This document shows positions 24,036-33,063 of a stretch of DNA of 64,000 nt, piece after piece (the stretch's first letter is position 1; the number at the start of each line of letters is the position of its first letter). A program made the position numbers and the translations under genes. Below the pieces are notes generated by a model. That model did not search any database. It was not told the origin of the DNA and worked only from the letters and a program-made list of their open reading frames with translations. The stretch is from Anaerolineae bacterium (GTDB lineage: Bacteria; Chloroflexota; Anaerolineae; Aggregatilineales; UBA2796), in contig JAHBVJ010000014.1 in assembly GCA_019637615.1 (NCBI GenBank), positions 62,001 through 126,000 of the forward strand, read 5' to 3'.

Positions 24036-25550
24036 TTAGCGCTTAGTGCTGACGGGTGGGGATTTGCGGAGCGTGATGCGGAAAGTGCTGCCCTTGCCTT
24101 CGACGCTTTCGACCTCAAGCGTGCCATCGTGCAGCTCGACGATCCGCTTGGCGATGGACAGCCCTAGCCCCGCGCCGCCGGTTTGCGAGGAACGCGATTT
24201 ATCGGCGCGATAAAACGGCTCGAAGATGCGCTCTAATTCGGTGGCGGGAATGCCGATCCCTGTATCGATGATGTCGATCACGACAGCTTGCTCGGTCTGC
24301 CGCGATCCAACGCTGATCGCGCCGCTGATGGGCGTGAAGCGTACCGCGTTTTCGATGATGTGGACGAACGCTTCATACAATTCGTCAGGGTCGCCATAAA
24401 TCAATGGCAGCGTGTCATCCAGCGCGAAACCGATCTTCAACTGCTTGGCAGTGGTTTCCGGCGCTAAATTTTGCACCGCATCGCGCAGCAGTTGATTCGG
24501 GCGCATCGGGTGCGGGACGAATTCATCTTTGCTGTCCAACCGCAGCATGGTCATCATCTCGTCCAAGATGGTTTCCAGCCGCTTGACCTGCTTGACGATC
24601 TTGTCTTGATAGTCTTTCTGGCGATCCGGGTCGGTCATCTTGCCGATGAGGTAGGCGCTGCTCTGGATGATGGCGAGCGGCGTGCGGAAATCGTGGGAGA
24701 CATCGCGGATGAAGTCGGTCAGCAGGTGGACGCGCTCACGCTGCAATTGAAGCTCGATGCCCTGCGCCTCGGTACGTTTGCGCTCGGTCAGATCGCGGAT
24801 GACCATCAGATATTGCGGCTGACCTTTGGCGTTGTAATACATTTTCCACGACAGTTCGGCGGGGAAGGTGGCGCTATCGGCTTTCACAAAGCGGAGTTCG
24901 CCACGAAACGCGCCGGATTGTTCTTGCGTGCGGGCAGCTTCCGGTAGGCGCGGGTCAGTCTGATCGATCAGCGCATCACGGCGCACTAGCAGCAGTTGAT
25001 CGAGCGTGTAGCCGAACATGCTACATGCTTCATCGTTCGCCATCAAGATCATGCCGTTGGGATCGGTGAGTAGTACAGCGTCCAGATAATTATCGACCAA
25101 CAGGCGGTAACGTTCTTCGCTGGCACGCAGCGCGCCTTCGGTCTGGTGCTGCTCGGTGATGTCGCGCATCACGATCATACCCGCGTAGACATCGCCGCGT
25201 TCATCTTTGACGGGCAGCACGCGCACATGAAAAAGATGCGCGTTGAAGCTGGCATCAAAGTTGATCTCTTGTCCGACCAAGACGGCCTGATACAGCGGTT
25301 CCAACTTCGCCCACGCTTCGGACGGCATCAGACCGCTCGGCAGCACTTCGTTGATGTGCTTGCCCAACATGGCGGCGGGATCAAACCCCAATGGTTGCAG
25401 CAGCGAACCTTCGGCAGTGACATAGCGCAGCTCACGATCATAGACGATGAGCGCCAGATTCGGGATGGTCTTCAACATCAGACGATATAAATTGATGTGA
25501 CGCTGAGACATCCGCGGCGTGTCATGCGGCAGGACGGGGTTTTCCGACAT
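24036..25550 (-). CDS. PAS-PAS sensor histidine kinase
   Basis: A 504-residue soluble kinase. Two PAS domains (about 28-135 and 145-260) lead to HisKA with phospho-acceptor H286 in VSHDFRTPLAII, then HATPase with the N box (HIIENAVRFTP), DTGIGIP and GGAGLGLSIAK. No membrane helix is seen, so it should sense a cytoplasmic or redox cue. The last codons (VSTKR-stop) lie in a trace of the heptad repeat. No response-regulator gene is near. It is a close paralogue of the kinase gene upstream at 25696. Confidence 0.92.
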   Translation of the reverse strand: MSENPVLPHDTPRMSQRHINLYRLMLKTIPNLALIVYDRELRYVTAEGSLLQPLGFDPAAMLGKHINEVLPSGLMPSEAWAKLEPLYQAVLVGQEINFDASFNAHLFHVRVLPVKDERGDVYAGMIVMRDITEQHQTEGALRASEERYRLLVDNYLDAVLLTDPNGMILMANDEACSMFGYTLDQLLLVRRDALIDQTDPRLPEAARTQEQSGAFRGELRFVKADSATFPAELSWKMYYNAKGQPQYLMVIRDLTERKRTEAQGIELQLQRERVHLLTDFIRDVSHDFRTPLAIIQSSAYLIGKMTDPDRQKDYQDKIVKQVKRLETILDEMMTMLRLDSKDEFVPHPMRPNQLLRDAVQNLAPETTAKQLKIGFALDDTLPLIYGDPDELYEAFVHIIENAVRFTPISGAISVGSRQTEQAVVIDIIDTGIGIPATELERIFEPFYRADKSRSSQTGGAGLGLSIAKRIVELHDGTLEVESVEGKGSTFRITLRKSPPVSTKR

Positions 25551-25695
25551 AAACGATGCTGTTTACCTTTCGCCGCTGCTAACAGCGAATTTTAACTACG
25601 CGCGATTATACCATGAAGCGCCGTGTTATTTGTTCCGAAATACGCACAAAGCATAAATTTTAACGATACAAACCTTAAACCAACCTAATCCTAAC

Positions 25696-26817
25696 TTAGA
25701 AGCGGACGATTACCGGACGGGATGGCAGCACGATGCTGAACAGCGTGCCCTGACCGAGTTGGCTCGTCACGCTCAGGGTGCCACCATGCACGGTGATAGC
25801 CTGTTTGGCGATGGTCAGGCCAAGTCCGGAGCCACCTGTGCGCGTCGAGCGGGCTTGATCGACGCGGTAAAACGGCTCGAAAATGCGGGAGAGTTCGCCT
25901 TCTGGGATGCCTATACCGGTGTCCAGTACGTCGATGTTGACGGCGTCGGCTAGGGCGCGCGTTCTGAGCAAAACCTGTCCGCCATCGGGCGTGTATTGCA
26001 GCGCGTTCTCTAGAATCTGCGATAAGCAGTGATCGAGCACATCTTCATCACCTTCCACAACCAGCGGGCGAGTCTCCAGATCGAACACCATCTGTACGCT
26101 TTTATCTGGCGTGGTTTTGAGCGCTTTGGCGGCGATTTCTTGGACAAACGCATTAACTGCAATCGGCGCGTAATTTAAGCGCTCCTCCCCTTCCAACCGC
26201 ACGAGCATCAGCAGTTTCTCGACCATCTTCACCAGTCGATTGACCTGCGTGGTGATGCGTTCGCGATACTGGGTGCGGCGGACGGGTTCGGTGAATTTTT
26301 CGAGCAAATAGGCGCTGCTGCCGATGATGGCGAGTGAGGTACGGTAATCGTGGGAGAAGTCGCGCACGAAGCCGCGCAGTGTTGTCATATGGGCTTTTTC
26401 CGCTGGCTGCTCACTGACGACTGGCGTCTGTCTGTACGCCGTGATGTCATGCCACACCAGCATCCCCGCCACGATCTGCCGATCTTCGTTTTTCAGCGGC
26501 AGCACTTCGATGTGATAGAGGAAACTGCCCAAGCGGAGTTCGACGCCGCCTTCGATGCCTTCGATAGCCGCACGGCAGCGTGGATCGAGCTGGGTAATGG
26601 CCTCGGTGGGCAGCATAGCGCTTAGTTTGCGGCGGAACGCGGAAATGGGCGAAATCCGCAGTCGGTCTAGCAGCGCGCCCTGTGCCGAAACGCAGCATAA
26701 CGCGTCATCAAAGACGATGATCGCTGTGTTGGGCAGATTCTGGATCACAAGCCGATTGGCTTCGACTGGCTCCAGCCGCGAACGTATCGGTCTGAGCACC
26801 GAAATGGATTTTGCCAT
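25696..26817 (-). CDS. PAS sensor histidine kinase, paralogue of the preceding kinase
   Basis: A 373-residue kinase with one PAS domain (about 25-130), HisKA with H156 in FSHDYRTSLAII and HATPase with NALQYTPDGG, DTGIGIP and GGSGLGLTIAK. It aligns with the 504-residue neighbour over the first PAS domain and the kinase core but lacks the second PAS. The H box has Ser at the position normally held by Pro (RTS instead of RTP), which may alter phosphatase or transfer activity. No transmembrane segment or response regulator is seen. The two genes are 145 bases apart on the same strand. Confidence 0.9.
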   Translation of the reverse strand: MAKSISVLRPIRSRLEPVEANRLVIQNLPNTAIIVFDDALCCVSAQGALLDRLRISPISAFRRKLSAMLPTEAITQLDPRCRAAIEGIEGGVELRLGSFLYHIEVLPLKNEDRQIVAGMLVWHDITAYRQTPVVSEQPAEKAHMTTLRGFVRDFSHDYRTSLAIIGSSAYLLEKFTEPVRRTQYRERITTQVNRLVKMVEKLLMLVRLEGEERLNYAPIAVNAFVQEIAAKALKTTPDKSVQMVFDLETRPLVVEGDEDVLDHCLSQILENALQYTPDGGQVLLRTRALADAVNIDVLDTGIGIPEGELSRIFEPFYRVDQARSTRTGGSGLGLTIAKQAITVHGGTLSVTSQLGQGTLFSIVLPSRPVIVRF

Positions 26818-27280
26818 ATCGGAAACAACTCCTCGCCTAGTAAGAATGGCCCGACTTTAGCATGATGCAAGGATAGTGTAAGAGCACCAGTGTATTCAGG
26901 TTAGAGGCAATTTAAGAAAAGTATTGTGATAGAGTATAACGCAGTCGGCATCATCTCGACAATTCTTTTAAGGTCAACTCATCACATTACGATGGTGCGA
27001 CAACCATCGATAACCACGAACGGCGCAGGAAACTGGACAGCTATCGGTCAAGTAAACGTCCCCTCTACCGCGCTATCCTCGATTTATCAGCCGTCCGCAG
27101 GGCTAGGGTTGACTGGCATGAAACAGGCTTCGTGTTTCATCACCACCATGACATTATGCCGTTTTAGTCGTAATCGCACCACCGCACGGGTCGTGGGTGG
27201 AGCAGAATTGTGAAAAAGTTCTCGAAACAGTCCTCTGCCTCGCAAGGTGACCATATTGGTGCGCAGAGTGATTTTGCGCG

Positions 27281-27286
27281 TATAAT
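27281..27286 (+). promoter_or_regulatory. TATAAT -10 box before the membrane kinase gene
   Basis: TATAAT with a weak TTGGTG at 27256-27261 (19-base spacer). The rest of the 26818-27403 spacer holds a hairpin ATGAAACA/TGTTTCAT (27118-27140) and no convincing gene; an in-frame ATG at 27302 extends the kinase without a ribosome-binding site. Confidence 0.5.
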
Positions 27287-27403
27287 GCTCAATACCCTTC
27301 AATGAACCATCTAAGCCAACCACCCTTCCTTTCAACGAAGGTCGCCGTCGATTCCTTTAATCCCAACTTAGTTTTTTCGACTGGTTGTCGTGGAGCTTCT
27401 CGT

Positions 27404-29236
27404 ATGACCGCAAATGACATGCTAAATTTGGTGAACCAACTCTTTTTTAGCGGCCTTGCCCTCGTGGCGCTATTCGATTACGTGCGACATCGGGACATCA
27501 ACCGGCGTGACGTGGCGCTGTTGTTCTGCGCGCTGGGGATTCCCTTTGCCGAAGGGTTGATCGCGCGGGTCTACGGACAGCCGTTGCCGACATGGGCAGG
27601 GATCATCGGGTTGGTGGCGCTGCTCATCGAGCCATATGCGATGCTGCGGGTCGTCAACTATCTGCGCCCGATCTCCCTCACCATCCGGCGCATCGCCTTG
27701 GTCTCGCTGCTGGTGTCATGCGTGGTGGTCATTACGCTGGGGGCGATTGGTGCTACCCTCCCGCCCGTCGTTGCGGTGCTGCTTCAGCTATATTTCGTCA
27801 TCTTCAATATCTATGCTGCGGTTGCCTTCGTTCGCGGTGCGTTGAAGTCGAAAGGCATGGCGCATCAACGGTCACGCTTCGCAGCGTTGGGGGCGGTTTT
27901 GTTCGCCATCGTGTTGCTGGCGCTGTTGGGGAGCGGACGGTTGCCGTTTTTGACATTGGTCGCGCAGTTGTTGGCAATCGCCAGCGCCATCGCGTTTTAT
28001 GTCGGCTTCACGCCACCGCGCTGGCTGCGGCGCACATGGCAATACGCCGAAATGGGCACTTACCTAGCGCTGATCAGCAGCAAACCGCTGGACGCCCGCT
28101 TGAACATCGGGGAAATCATGATGGAGCTGTGCAGGACGACCAACCGTACCGTAGGCGGGATGGCGTCCGGCATCGTGCGGCAAGAAGGTGCCGAACCGCA
28201 CTGGACGCTGCCTTATGTAGACGAACGAGCACGGCTCCCGCTGCAAGAATTGGGCGCGTTCAAGACGCTGTGGGATAAAGGCGCGCCGCAAATGATCCGC
28301 GCCGCCGATCAGACCAACAAGGATTATCATCAATTGCTGGAAACGATGGGCGCGGATACCTTGCTGTTGGCTCCCATTAACACCTTGGAAGGCACATGGG
28401 GCTTGCTGCTCGTGTTCTTGCGCGATACCTCGCTGTTCATCGAAGACGATCTGCATTTCGTGGTGCTGTTGGCACAGCAAAACGCGATCTTCCTTGCGAA
28501 CAGCACGTTGATACAGGAAATGCGCAAAGTCAACACGGAATTGGAGTCCAAAGCGGCGCAACTGTCAGCCTCCAACCGCGAATTGGAGTCGTTCAGTTAT
28601 TCCGTTTCCCACGACCTGCGCTCCCCGCTGCGTGCGCTGGATGGCTTCAGCAAACTGCTGGAGGAGGACTACGCTGATAGTCTGGATGACCAAGCGAAGC
28701 GCTATGTCACCCGCATTCGCGCCAACAGCCAGCGCATGGGACAGCTCATCGATGACTTGATCGAGTTGGCACATTGGACGCGAAGTGAACTGCGCCACGA
28801 ACAGGTTGACCTCAGTGCGGTGGCACGGACGGTCATTGCAGAATTGAAAGATCAGCAACCAGAACGCGTGGTGAACTATGAGATCGAAGATGGAATCGTG
28901 GTGGTTGGTGACACACGGTTGCTGCGGGTGGTGATGCATAATCTGCTTGGCAATGCATGGAAGTACACTGCCAAGAAGCCCGCCGCCGACATCAAATTCG
29001 GGATGCTCAAGCGCGAAAATAACAGCGTCTATTACGTGCGCGACAATGGCGCAGGGTTCGACATGACCTACGCCGATAAGCTGTTTGGCGTGTTCCAACG
29101 CTTGCACAACACCGAGGAATTCGCGGGCAACGGAATCGGGTTAGCGACGGTGCAGCGTATCATTCAGCGGCATGGCGGCAAGATATGGGCGGAAGCCGCC
29201 GTAAATCAGGGCGCGACCTTCCATTTTACGCTGTGA
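27404..29236 (+). CDS. Membrane histidine kinase with 6-7 helices and GAF domain
   Basis: A 610-residue kinase. Residues 8-205 form six or seven transmembrane helices of 7TMR/MASE-like appearance, 225-370 a GAF-like domain, and 371-395 a coiled coil. HisKA carries H403 in SYSVSHDLRSPLRALDGF, the phytochrome-type H box, and HATPase has NLLGNAWKYT, DNGAGFD and GNGIGLATVQR. The ATG at 27404 has GGAG eight bases upstream. The gene converges on the epimerase at 29238 with a one-base gap. No response regulator is adjacent, so signalling partners lie elsewhere. Confidence 0.9.
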   Translation: MTANDMLNLVNQLFFSGLALVALFDYVRHRDINRRDVALLFCALGIPFAEGLIARVYGQPLPTWAGIIGLVALLIEPYAMLRVVNYLRPISLTIRRIALVSLLVSCVVVITLGAIGATLPPVVAVLLQLYFVIFNIYAAVAFVRGALKSKGMAHQRSRFAALGAVLFAIVLLALLGSGRLPFLTLVAQLLAIASAIAFYVGFTPPRWLRRTWQYAEMGTYLALISSKPLDARLNIGEIMMELCRTTNRTVGGMASGIVRQEGAEPHWTLPYVDERARLPLQELGAFKTLWDKGAPQMIRAADQTNKDYHQLLETMGADTLLLAPINTLEGTWGLLLVFLRDTSLFIEDDLHFVVLLAQQNAIFLANSTLIQEMRKVNTELESKAAQLSASNRELESFSYSVSHDLRSPLRALDGFSKLLEEDYADSLDDQAKRYVTRIRANSQRMGQLIDDLIELAHWTRSELRHEQVDLSAVARTVIAELKDQQPERVVNYEIEDGIVVVGDTRLLRVVMHNLLGNAWKYTAKKPAADIKFGMLKRENNSVYYVRDNGAGFDMTYADKLFGVFQRLHNTEEFAGNGIGLATVQRIIQRHGGKIWAEAAVNQGATFHFTL

Positions 29237-29237
29237 G

Positions 29238-30221
29238 TCAGGTGAGCAGCGGCACGTTGGATTTTAACCAGCGTTCCGCCTGTGCCATCCCGTCCGGCAG
29301 GCTGACCTGTGCCCGCCAGCCGAGTTTATCTGCCGCGCGCCGCATCGAGTACACGAACGGCACCGTCAAATAATCGATATAGCCGATCATGTCGGTGGGT
29401 TCGCCGCGCATCCGCGTCAGGAGATTGATCATCGGCGCAAACAGGCGCAGCAGCTCGACGGAAATGTGCATCTTCTTGGTGTTGCCACCCATCCGTGCGT
29501 AAAAATCGAGGAATTCCACCCATGTCGGCGCGGGATCGGGGGCGCAGTTGAAGGCTTCGCCTACTGCCGCCGGATGTGTGGCAAGTGTGATCAGCAGATC
29601 AACCGCGTCATCGATAAAAATCGGGTGCGCGGTGCCTTTGCCGTCGCCAAAGATGGGGACGGGATAACGGCTGAAGGTCTGGTACAACATGCGCGTCCAG
29701 AAGTTCGACCCCGGCCCGTAGACCATGCCCGGACGCATGATCGTGATCGGGAGTCCGGTGCGGCTGGCGGTTTCGCGCAGCACCTTTTCGGCAATCGACT
29801 TCGACTGCTGGTAATAATCATCGCGGGAGGGTAGCTGCGCGCGGTCTTCATCGATACTGCCGTACACGTTCGTGCCGTAAACCGAGATCGTGCTGACGTG
29901 GACGAAGCGCCCTACGCCCGCGTCGGAGGCGGCTTGTGCCATGTTGCGCGTACCGAGCACCGAGACATTGTACTGATAGGCCGCCGTGCCGCCCAACGCC
30001 GCGCCAACGTGAAACACGACTTCACAGCCTTCGGCATGTTGGCGCAGCACATCGGGGTGCATCAGATCGCCGCCCACCACCTCTGCCCCCGCCTGTTTGA
30101 GCGCGTCACCGTTATGGACGTTGCGGCACATCGCCCGCACTTCGACGCCATCGCGCAGCAAGCGTTCGGTGAGCGCCGTCCCGATGAAGCCATTCGCGCC
30201 TGTGACCAAGACTTTTTTCAT
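29238..30221 (-). CDS. NAD-dependent epimerase/dehydratase (3beta-HSD-like extended SDR)
   Basis: A 327-residue extended SDR. The NAD motif GANGFIGTAL is near residues 8-17, the STISVYGTNVYG strand carries the catalytic Ser/Thr, and DYYQQSKSIAEK gives Tyr and Lys. It resembles dihydroflavonol reductase / sterol dehydrogenase-type members that act on ketones of lipids or sugars, with the MRPGMVYGPG loop. The start at 30221 avoids an upstream extension without a ribosome-binding site. No operon partner is seen. Confidence 0.87.
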   Translation of the reverse strand: MKKVLVTGANGFIGTALTERLLRDGVEVRAMCRNVHNGDALKQAGAEVVGGDLMHPDVLRQHAEGCEVVFHVGAALGGTAAYQYNVSVLGTRNMAQAASDAGVGRFVHVSTISVYGTNVYGSIDEDRAQLPSRDDYYQQSKSIAEKVLRETASRTGLPITIMRPGMVYGPGSNFWTRMLYQTFSRYPVPIFGDGKGTAHPIFIDDAVDLLITLATHPAAVGEAFNCAPDPAPTWVEFLDFYARMGGNTKKMHISVELLRLFAPMINLLTRMRGEPTDMIGYIDYLTVPFVYSMRRAADKLGWRAQVSLPDGMAQAERWLKSNVPLLT

Positions 30222-30371
30222 GTGCTGTATCCGTCCACCGTGCCGAGTCCAACGAATGGGCTGCGATTGTAGCACAGCTTAAGCGTGCGGGGCGTTGACC
30301 GATCATGCGTCCTGCGGTAAGAGTGTGAGATTTCGTATCATCTAATAGACATAGAGGGGAGTGATCACAGT

Positions 30372-30533
30372 ATGGCAAAGAACAAAATCCGCGTGCTGGT
30401 GAAGATGGTCAGCACCGAAAGCAAGCACATGTATTGGACGGAGAAGAATAAACGCAACGATGGGGAACGGATCGAACTCCGTAAGTTCGACCCCACCGTC
30501 AACCGTCACGTCCTCTACCGCGAAGCACGGTAA
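30372..30533 (+). CDS. rpmG: 50S ribosomal protein L33
   Basis: A 53-residue ORF beginning MAKNKIRVLVKMVSTESKHM and ending ELRKFDPTVNRHVLYREAR matches L33 of the large ribosomal subunit. The cysteine pairs of the zinc-binding (C+) form are absent, so this is the zinc-independent (C-) form. AGGGGAG lies upstream at slightly long spacing. It ends eight bases before the stop of the convergent 206-residue gene. It is not in a ribosomal operon here, which is common for rpmG. Confidence 0.93.
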   Translation: MAKNKIRVLVKMVSTESKHMYWTEKNKRNDGERIELRKFDPTVNRHVLYREAR

Positions 30534-30540
30534 TCTGACC

Positions 30541-31161
30541 TCACTGAGGATCGGTTGATCCGTCCTCTGGTATTTCAGCGGGCGACTCTGTCGGTGTCTC
30601 CGGCGGCAGTTTGCCCGCTTTGCGTAATTCCTCTTGCATCTTCTCACGCACCGTTTTGAGGATCACATCGTTCTGCGCGATGTTGCGCACCTGCTCTACC
30701 GACTGCACTTTACTGCCGATATTTTCGAGAATCTTGCTCACATTGCGCACGTTGGAGGCCATTTGCGCGGTCTGCTGCTTCCACACGGAGAGGCCAAGCC
30801 GCAGATGATCGAGCGTAGGCAGCACCAGATCGGTGAGTTCATTCTGGAAACGTTCCGCCGCGATCCCTGACCAACCGCTATTTTGCAGCGCCGTCGTATT
30901 CGCCTCGACCGACTCGATCACCTGCACAAGCTGCGTCGTGAGCGTGTCGAAGATGCCCGACATCTGCTCCAGCCCGTCCGCGTCCACCGAAAAATTCGCA
31001 GGGATGTCGCCGCGCTTGTTGAGGATGTCTTGCGCCTCGATGCTGAGTTCGTTCATGCGCTCCATTTGCGGCGTGAGCGCCTCGATCTGCTCGTGAAGGT
31101 AGTTGAGTATCTCGTTGGCTTCAGGCGGCAGGGGAGTCTGTGGCGGGTTTTGCGAATCCAT
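30541..31161 (-). CDS. WXG100-like helical protein with extended tail (last gene of the small-protein array)
   Basis: A 206-residue, almost wholly helical protein. Residues 15-190 predict two long helical blocks with an Asn-Ser-Gly-Trp-Ser-Gly turn near residue 95 (SGWSGIAAERFQNEL), the WXG pattern of ESX/type VII substrates, but with an extra N-terminal helix pair. The C-terminus is a Pro/Glu-rich tail (LPPETPTESPAEIPEDG) with no membrane helix. GAGAGGA precedes the ATG. It lies last in a nine-gene array on one strand and is twice the usual WXG100 length. Confidence 0.7.
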   Translation of the reverse strand: MDSQNPPQTPLPPEANEILNYLHEQIEALTPQMERMNELSIEAQDILNKRGDIPANFSVDADGLEQMSGIFDTLTTQLVQVIESVEANTTALQNSGWSGIAAERFQNELTDLVLPTLDHLRLGLSVWKQQTAQMASNVRNVSKILENIGSKVQSVEQVRNIAQNDVILKTVREKMQEELRKAGKLPPETPTESPAEIPEDGSTDPQ

Positions 31162-31329
31162 CGACGGCGTCCTCTCAACGGCATTACGATTGCTAAGGAC
31201 AAAGCAGCCAGCACGAAACGCTATGTATTGTCCTCAATGCTATTCTAACAAAAAAAGTGGCAGTGGAATGGATGCACTGCCCTTTCTTTGTTATCCAGTT
31301 GTCAGTGACGTTGATGCGAGAGCGAGGTC

Positions 31330-31632
31330 TTACTTCGTGAACTTGGGCTGGATGCCGGGATCGGTCTGGTCGCGCATCTGAGTGATGTTGGAGCGAACAT
31401 CGCGCGCCATTTCTTCTGCCTGCTTTTGCAGATCAGCCAGACGACGCATCAGCCCTTGCCCTACTTTGAGCGCGTTATTGCCCGTGCCGCCGTGGAAGGC
31501 TTGGTTCGACAGGCTTTCGGACACCTGTTGAATCTGCTGGCTCATGTCTTGGCAGACCTGTCCACAGACGTCGTATTCCTTCGCCGCCTCTTCCATCGCC
31601 GCATAATCTAAACTTACAGATGGTTTCGCCAT
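31330..31632 (-). CDS. WXG100-like small protein (FHG turn)
   Basis: A 100-residue helical hairpin protein. The first helix (DYAAMEEAAKEYDVCGQVCQ) has two Cys; the turn SNQAFHGGTGNNAL takes the place of WXG with Phe; the second helix is charged (DLQKQAEEMARDVRSN). The size and helix-turn-helix layout match the WXG100 fold, whose members are exported as dimers by FtsK/SpoIIIE-type ATPases in type VII systems. TAGGAGGAACTC lies before the ATG. The two Cys four residues apart are unusual. Confidence 0.68.
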   Translation of the reverse strand: MAKPSVSLDYAAMEEAAKEYDVCGQVCQDMSQQIQQVSESLSNQAFHGGTGNNALKVGQGLMRRLADLQKQAEEMARDVRSNITQMRDQTDPGIQPKFTK

Positions 31633-31676
31633 GAGTTCCTCCTAGTGGTGCCTGTATGCGTGCCCGACGGGTTGCC

Positions 31677-31979
31677 CTATTGGGCAATGACGCCGTCGAT
31701 CTTACCGACTGTATCAACCGTGGCGTCCATCGCCTGCTTGACGGTGTTGCTGAACCGCTGAACGTCGTCTACCAGTGCTTGGAACAGCTTCAGGTAGGCT
31801 TCATCCGCCTGAAAGAAGGCATTCGCGCCTCTACCGATCCACGCGCCATCTTTCAAGGGCTGCACGATCTTGCGAATCGCGTCGATTTCCAAGCCGCCCT
31901 GCTGGTGTACGTTATTGAGGGTGTTGATGTCTTCGTTGACGTGATCTTCCTCAAAGTTATACATGGGTGTCTGTGCCAT
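31677..31979 (-). CDS. WXG100 protein (WIG turn)
   Basis: A 100-residue protein with a central DGAWIGRGANAFFQADEAYL turn, a canonical W-x-G followed by a helix with aromatic and small residues. Helix 1 is DHVNEDINTLNNVHQQGGLE and helix 2 ends in DATVDTVGKIDGVIAQ. There is no Cys and no signal peptide, as expected for WXG100 substrates. TTTAGGAGTAACC precedes the ATG. It is one of the clearest members of the array. Confidence 0.78.
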   Translation of the reverse strand: MAQTPMYNFEEDHVNEDINTLNNVHQQGGLEIDAIRKIVQPLKDGAWIGRGANAFFQADEAYLKLFQALVDDVQRFSNTVKQAMDATVDTVGKIDGVIAQ

Positions 31980-32013
31980 GAGTGGTTACTCCTAAAGTGA
32001 CTGAACCTTGTCG

Positions 32014-32307
32014 TTAGATCGCGCTGACCCGCTTGTGCAGTTCTTCATCGGCTTCTTGCGCCTTCTGCTTGGCCTGCTGGAGCATCTGAACCGCACGCTC
32101 GTAGGTGTGAATGAGCTGGTTGAGGTGCCCGATCTTACGCTCGATCAGGTCAACCATCTTGTCGCCACTTTGCCCTTGGAAGCCACCACCATTGAACTGG
32201 CTGATGTCGTTCTTGAGCGTCTTGACCGTGTCTTGGAGACGTTGGATGCCCGATTGGAACTGGCGAATGGCACCGTCTACGTCCTCGTACTTAATCCCGA
32301 AATCCAT
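32014..32307 (-). CDS. WXG100-like small protein (FQG turn)
   Basis: A 97-residue helical hairpin. The turn NGGGFQGQSGDKMVDLI replaces Trp with Phe; helix 1 is DGAIRQFQSGIQRLQDTVKT and helix 2 is strongly charged (AVQMLQQAKQKAQEADEEL). The pattern is that of sagA/YukE-type WXG100 proteins with a degenerate motif. CACAGGGGTGATGT lies before the ATG. It lies 34 bases upstream of the WIG-turn gene. Confidence 0.7.
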   Translation of the reverse strand: MDFGIKYEDVDGAIRQFQSGIQRLQDTVKTLKNDISQFNGGGFQGQSGDKMVDLIERKIGHLNQLIHTYERAVQMLQQAKQKAQEADEELHKRVSAI

Positions 32308-32323
32308 ACATCACCCCTGTGTG

Positions 32324-32629
32324 TTACATGCCCCACGAGAACATAGCAGCGCACGCGTCATCGTTTTCCTCGACCAGCTTCTGAATGTCCTGAAGCTGCT
32401 TGTCGAGCTTTTCGATGTGGCGGATGAGCGCTTCGCTGTGTGGCTTGCCGGAGCTTTCCCAGTAATTCATGAACGAACGCCCCGCCTTGCCCTTGAAGGA
32501 CGCGCTCATCGCTTGGAGCGCGGAATTGATATTGGCGAGCTGACCGCGAAAGTCTTCTTTCGCTCCGTCGTTGTCTTGGACGGCTCGCTCGATGATGTCA
32601 TACTGCATGTGTAGTTTTAACGACGCCAT
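32324..32629 (-). CDS. WXG100-like small protein (FKG turn)
   Basis: A 101-residue helical hairpin. The turn AMSASFKGKAGRSFMNYWES has Phe-Lys-Gly in place of WXG; helix 2 is LDKQLQDIQKLVEENDDACA. The length, lack of signal peptide and neighbours support the WXG100 class. ACAGGAGATGAATC precedes the ATG. It is the fifth gene of the array, just after the two hydrophobic genes. Confidence 0.7.
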   Translation of the reverse strand: MASLKLHMQYDIIERAVQDNDGAKEDFRGQLANINSALQAMSASFKGKAGRSFMNYWESSGKPHSEALIRHIEKLDKQLQDIQKLVEENDDACAAMFSWGM

Positions 32630-32670
32630 GTCGATTCATCTCCTGTGTTGAAGGTTCAACTTCGTGTAGC

Positions 32671-33027
32671 TTAGACGCCGTCACCGATGGCGCTCTGGGC
32701 GATGCCAGCCGCTTCACTGGCGAAGGTTTCAAAATCGCCGGAAATCAGCGCGTCCGCCGCGTCCAAGACGTCGCAAGCGATGCCCATAAACTGCACCACC
32801 GTGCCGCCAACGTCGATCACCGTGACGAGCGTGGGGCGGATGCTGTTGTACAAGCTGATGACGGGGCCGGTGAAGGCCGCTGCGCCGGGGATGGCCGAGG
32901 CCACGCCCAAGGCGACACAGGTGCCGTCGCAAATGTCTTGAATGGTGTTCAGCGTGCTCAGAATGTCGCTCGCGGTGCTTGCTACATCGCGGATGGTATC
33001 GAACACAATCCCTAATTCGTCAGCCAT
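32671..33027 (-). CDS. Hydrophobic helical protein inside the WXG100-like array
   Basis: A 118-residue protein of no known family. It is rich in Ala/Ile/Val, with an amphipathic start (DTIRDVASTASDILSTLNTI), a Cys pair in DICDGTCVALG, a Gly/Ala/Pro hydrophobic centre (VASAIPGAAAFTGPVISL) and a second hydrophobic stretch (GGTVVQFMGIACDVLDAADA). There is no WXG motif and no classical signal peptide. AACAGGAGAAACC lies before the ATG. Its place in the array suggests a co-exported or membrane-inserting partner; a pore or toxin role is only inference. Confidence 0.6.
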   Translation of the reverse strand: MADELGIVFDTIRDVASTASDILSTLNTIQDICDGTCVALGVASAIPGAAAFTGPVISLYNSIRPTLVTVIDVGGTVVQFMGIACDVLDAADALISGDFETFASEAAGIAQSAIGDGV

Positions 33028-33063
33028 TGTGGTTTCTCCTGTTGCTTGTGTTCCCGCTTCTGA

